Position numbers and translations under genes: made by a program. The notes beneath the pieces were generated by a model, which worked only from the letters and a program-made list of their open reading frames with translations, had not been told where the DNA came from and searched no databases. Positions 60,144 to 64,000 of a stretch of DNA of 64,000 nt are shown in pieces. Position 1 is the stretch's first letter, and each line of letters opens with the position of its first letter. The stretch covers positions 930,001 through 994,000 of the forward strand of contig NZ_CP011456.1 of NCBI RefSeq assembly GCF_001277295.1, written 5' to 3'. The stretch is from Anabaena sp. WA102 (GTDB taxonomy: Bacteria; Cyanobacteriota; Cyanobacteriia; Cyanobacteriales; Nostocaceae).

Positions 60144-60437
60144 CAAGATATTCTCAAATTAATAAACATTTCCTAACCACCGTTTAGAGAATGTTTTAAA
60201 AGTGGTATCCCGTAATTTCCATCACATTTTTACCCCCCCCCTTGCAAAGGGGGGAAACAATAAAAATCCAGTTCCCTCCCCTTTATAAGGGGATGGTTAG
60301 GGAGGGGTAAAATATTTGATACAGCAATCATGACTTTTAAAACACCTTCTCAGATGATTTTGTACATTAACACATCACTCCTGCTATCATAAGGCACAGT
60401 TTTTATCCCCAAGCCTGTATGCATTGAAAAACCCACT

Positions 60438-60566
60438 AAGTAGGTGAACACAATAAAACTAAAGTGTGTAAAGAAAAGTAAAATCGCCCAAAGCTTCTTC
60501 ACTCTTGCATGATTGTCTTTTGCTTTTTGCCTTCCCATAACGACAATTGTCGATGCTAACCTACTT
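60438..60566 (+). mobile_element. MITE-like element family 1, copy 5 (129 bp, diverged)
   Basis: AAGTAGGTGAACACAATAAA to GATGCTAACCTACTT, with more substitutions than other copies (CTTCTTCACTCTTGCATGAT in the middle). Confidence 0.8.
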
Positions 60567-60583
60567 ATTGATTGTCTTTTATC

Positions 60584-60615
60584 TCCCCAGCTTATTCACA
60601 AAGTTGGGGATTTTT
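60584..60615 (+). terminator. Terminator-like hairpin
   Basis: TCCCCA pairs with TGGGGA across a 15-base loop, followed by TTTTTG. It has the form of a rho-independent terminator but follows no gene directly; the HMA gene ends 440 bases before. Confidence 0.4.
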
Positions 60616-60733
60616 GTATTTACAGCACTTCCTGATGTTATCAAGTCCAGTTTTTTATCGCCAAACAAGTAGGGGCGCAGGGTCTGCGCCCTCTATTGTA
60701 TTTCATGGGATCGGGAATTGTTGTATAACCGAT

Positions 60734-60840
60734 CAGTAGGTGAACACAATAAAACCAAACTGTGTAAAGAAACGTAAAATCGCTGAAAACTTCTTTACTC
60801 TTGCCTTGCTATAACGACAATTTTCAACGCCAACCTACTT
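60734..60840 (+). mobile_element. MITE-like element family 1, copy 6, internally shortened (107 bp)
   Basis: CAGTAGGTGAACACAATAAA to ACGCCAACCTACTT, lacking about 21 bases of the heptamer centre (only one CTTGCCT unit remains). The first terminal base is changed (CAGTAGG). Confidence 0.8.
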
Positions 60841-61313
60841 AATAAATCATTATTTTTCAGAGGGAACAGGGAACGGGCAACAGGGAACAGGAAAAACTCA
60901 TGTTTAAAAACATGAGATTGAAATAATGGCACTGTTTTTTTCGTGCTACGCATCTTTTAAAAACATCCTTTTTTTGACTGAGCTTTAAACTCAGAACTAA
61001 AGTTTCTTATTTGCTCCCTGTTCCCTGTTCCCTGTTCCCTTCTTTTGTAATATCGAAGAATCATGATTTTGTCATGAAATTATATTTTTGCTATGTACAA
61101 TTAATCGTTATGTCATCAAATATTAATTTATTTTTTTCTGGAATCATTTATTAAATATTAGTTTATTCGTGATTAAAATATCTTTTCGTGTTACCGATTA
61201 ATAGTAATAATTAAAAAGAAGAAATAACCAACAATTTCAAATTATTGTATTTGCAGATTTTGACAAAATCACCTTGTCAAAAAAATATTGCTATTCTTGA
61301 GGCTTAAATACTT

Positions 61314-62792
61314 ATGTCATTTGTTGATATTTATCAAAACATCCCGTCTCGAAAAGAAATCAATTACACTGCTATTTCCCAAACAAATCCCCTTCAAAAT
61401 CCCACCGACAATAGTATAAGTTGGGGTAATCATAGTAACTCTTCTCAACATAATCTAGAAACAAACTCCCCTATAGCTAGTAATAGCAGCTATAACTCTA
61501 ACAATGGCTATGGCCTAGTTAACGCCGGATTAGCAGTCAGTAAAGCCGCAGGCGTTAGTCCCTATACAGATGCTCCTAACTTGGGTGGCAATAATTGGGG
61601 AGCGGATCTGATCAAAGCTCCCACAGCCTGGAATAATGGATATACAGGACAAGGAACTATTGTTGCCGTACTAGATACAGGCGTAGACTACAACCATCAA
61701 GACTTAAAAAATAATATTTGGAGTAACGCCAAAGAAATAACTGGTAATGGAATAGACGATGATGGTAACGGCTATGTTGACGATGTTCAAGGTTGGAACT
61801 TTGTAGATAACAACAATAATATTTTAGACAATAATGATCATGGCACTCATGTTGCTGGAACCATAGCCGCAGAAAATAACGGCATTGGTGTTACTGGCAT
61901 TGCCTATAATTCCAAAATTATGCCAGTCAAAGTCCTAGATGCCAATGGCTCAGGTTCTTACTCGAATATCGCTAAAGGTATTTATTACGCAGTTGATAAT
62001 GGCGCAAATGTAATTAACCTTAGTCTAGGAGGTAATTCCTCTAACGATACGCTCAAATCAGCCATTGAATATGCCAGCAGCAAAAACGTAATCGTTGTCA
62101 TGGCAGCAGGTAATAATGGTGATCCAGTACCATCCTATCCCGCCCGCTACGCCTATAATTCAGGAATTGCCGTAGGCGCAGTGGATAAAAATAATAACCT
62201 TGCGGATTTTTCCAACCGGTCTGGTCCTCAAGAAATCACCTATGTCACCGCCCCCGGAGTTAATGTTTACTCCACAATACCTAATAATCAATATGCCAGT
62301 TACAATGGCACTTCTATGGCAGCCCCTCACATTGCTGGGGTCGTCGCTCTTATGCTTAGTGCTAACCATAACCTAACCGAAAGCCAAGTCCTCCAAATTA
62401 TTAGAAGCACATCTGCGAATAGCACTAATCCTCCAGAGCCGACAACACCTTCACAGCCAGGACCGAAAATGCCATCTCTTTTCCCCCCTCTAGACTCTTT
62501 TTTCCCTTTGCAACTAATTAATATAATTTCACAATTGCCTTTTAAGCTGCAATCTCCAACACGAACCTCTACTCCCTTTCCTCCTATAGTTGTCTCCAAG
62601 AGCGAAAATCAGTTGGAGTTGCATTTCGGCAATATAGCAACAGTAACAGTACAGCAGTTTAACTACTACGGTCAAAGTCTGGCACAACCCGTTACCCAAT
62701 TCACACTAAATTTCTACGACAACACCCCACCAAACAGCAACAGTGAAGATAGTTTTGATAAACAGTATTATAAAGACAGCTATTGGCATTGA
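61314..62792 (+). CDS. Subtilisin-like serine protease (S8)
   Basis: 492 residues. The N-terminal 80 residues are Asn/Ser-rich and polar without a normal signal peptide. The S8 catalytic domain follows with the full triad: Asp in TIVAVLDTGVDYNHQD, His in NNDHGTHVAGTIAAENNGIG, Ser in SYNGTSMAAPHIAGVVALM, plus the oxyanion Asn region (VIVVMAAGNNGDPVPSYPAR). A calcium-site-like acidic loop is present (GNGIDDDGNGYVDDVQGWNF). After a Pro-rich linker (PPEPTTPSQPGPKMPSLFPP) the last 70 residues form a short beta-rich tail (NQLELHFGNIATVTVQQFNY). Cyanobacterial relatives are secreted or calcium-dependent proteases. Confidence 0.92.
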   Translation: MSFVDIYQNIPSRKEINYTAISQTNPLQNPTDNSISWGNHSNSSQHNLETNSPIASNSSYNSNNGYGLVNAGLAVSKAAGVSPYTDAPNLGGNNWGADLIKAPTAWNNGYTGQGTIVAVLDTGVDYNHQDLKNNIWSNAKEITGNGIDDDGNGYVDDVQGWNFVDNNNNILDNNDHGTHVAGTIAAENNGIGVTGIAYNSKIMPVKVLDANGSGSYSNIAKGIYYAVDNGANVINLSLGGNSSNDTLKSAIEYASSKNVIVVMAAGNNGDPVPSYPARYAYNSGIAVGAVDKNNNLADFSNRSGPQEITYVTAPGVNVYSTIPNNQYASYNGTSMAAPHIAGVVALMLSANHNLTESQVLQIIRSTSANSTNPPEPTTPSQPGPKMPSLFPPLDSFFPLQLINIISQLPFKLQSPTRTSTPFPPIVVSKSENQLELHFGNIATVTVQQFNYYGQSLAQPVTQFTLNFYDNTPPNSNSEDSFDKQYYKDSYWH

Positions 62793-62797
62793 TCTAA

Positions 62798-62920
62798 GGG
62801 AACACCAAAAAATAAATTACCAATTTTGTGGGATGGGCATCCTGCCCGTCCTTGATGATTAGCAGGCAATTCGTCCCGCACCACGAGAAATTTTTGGGTA
62901 TTTTTTTAATTGGAAGTCCC
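62798..62920 (+). mobile_element. MITE-like element family 3, copy D, with TAA duplication
   Basis: GGGAACACCAAAAAATAAAT to TTTAATTGGAAGTCCC, 123 bp, flanked by TAA on both sides (62795-62797 and 62921-62923). The inner palindrome (GTGGGATGGGCATCCTGCCC) is intact. It lies three bases after the subtilase stop codon. Confidence 0.85.
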
Positions 62921-63052
62921 TAATCCACTACAAAAAAAAACAATCTGAACCAGTGAAAACAAACGCCACTAGGGAAAAATCCTCTCCCCCTCAACGTTTC
63001 CAGCTTTTCAGTCCCTGAAATCACCCTTGCCTAAAAATATTTCTCAACCCCC

Positions 63053-63081
63053 TTGACAGAAAAAGGAAGGATTGCTATATT
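63053..63081 (+). promoter_or_regulatory. Predicted rRNA operon promoter
   Basis: TTGACA at 63053-63058, a 17-base spacer and TATATT at 63076-63081, a near-consensus sigma-70-type promoter on the strand of the 16S gene. The leader to the 16S start is about 150 bases. No other gene starts here. Confidence 0.75.
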
Positions 63082-63236
63082 AAATAAGTGCCGAGAGAAA
63101 GAAACGACTCCCGGACAACTGAACCGAGAAAAAATAATACTTTGAAAGAATAGATTAAACCAATCCTCGTCGTCAAGATAATTGAAAGAGGATTCGAGAT
63201 TTTAACTAATTTCGGAGCCGACAAACTCGAAAAAAC

Positions 63237-64000
<764 letters not shown>

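Larger units (their letters stand above)
60144..61313. other. Repeat-rich intergenic region before the subtilase gene
   Basis: Over 1.1 kb without a gene: C/G-rich palindromic unit (about 60228-60312), family 1 copies at 60438 and 60734, a terminator-like hairpin at 60584-60615, a GGGCGCAGGGTCTGCGCCC unit (about 60673), GGAACAG heptamers (60860-60895), inverted heptamers TTCCCTG (61016-61040), then AT-rich unique sequence that probably holds the subtilase promoter. Confidence 0.8.

Overview
The window is a stretch of cyanobacterial chromosome. The 16S rRNA gene at the right end carries the cyanobacterial signature GGGGAATTTTCCGCAATGGG. The photosynthetic NDH-1 subunit NdhS, HIP1 octamers (GCGATCGC) inside genes, heptanucleotide tandem repeats and XisH/XisI proteins point to a filamentous, heterocyst-type (Nostocales) genome. 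I cannot name the genus. Housekeeping genes are interspersed with an unusually dense set of small mobile repeats.

Layout. 0-7.3 kb: partial HAS-barrel gene, ndhS, rodA, mrp, a GH100 invertase and an Rpn/DUF4351 nuclease-like gene. 7.4-10.1 kb: the most striking locus, a caspase-FGE fusion protein with an upstream Pepco-type gene. The last 124 bp of its FGE domain are a diversity-generating retroelement (DGR) variable repeat, matched by a 124-bp template repeat just downstream. All 15 differences fall on template adenines. No reverse transcriptase lies in the window. 10.7-12.3 kb: a TnpB-only IS with a small divergent gene. 12.5-17.6 kb: rsmB, a TerB-like gene, a small PSII-type membrane protein and a class A PBP. 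17.8-19.0 kb: an intact IS4-type element. 19.3-23.2 kb: TPR protein, J-like protein and GrpE. 23.5-29.6 kb: cysE, a DUF3352 protein, a rhodanese, hrcA and membrane proteins.

29.7-31.8 kb is a graveyard: a 79-bp tandem array and relics of IS701-, IS4- and IS110-type transposases. 32.0-41.7 kb is core metabolism: IMPase, MDR dehydrogenase, RCK channel, pgl, FHA protein, argB, a TPR protein and a DUF3153 lipoprotein. 41.8-51.9 kb is an AT-rich accessory region on both sides of acnB. It holds a four-gene AAA+ operon, a block of small toxin-antitoxin-like genes (HicBA, XisHI, antitoxin fragments) flanked by copies of the acnB 3' end, a GHKL ATPase and a DUF559 nuclease. 52.0-55.3 kb is the wreck of a large DUF4347/Calx-beta-like/solute-binding/DUF4114 protein interrupted by an ISL3 transposase fragment. 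55.6-64.0 kb: acs, small hypotheticals, a Tn7-like end remnant, an HMA protein, a subtilase, then the rRNA promoter and 16S gene.

At least four families of about 100-133 bp elements with terminal inverted repeats are spread through the window. One copy is nested in another, with an empty site 4 kb away. A 21-bp unit has inserted at a GCGATCGCC site inside a gene without breaking its frame.
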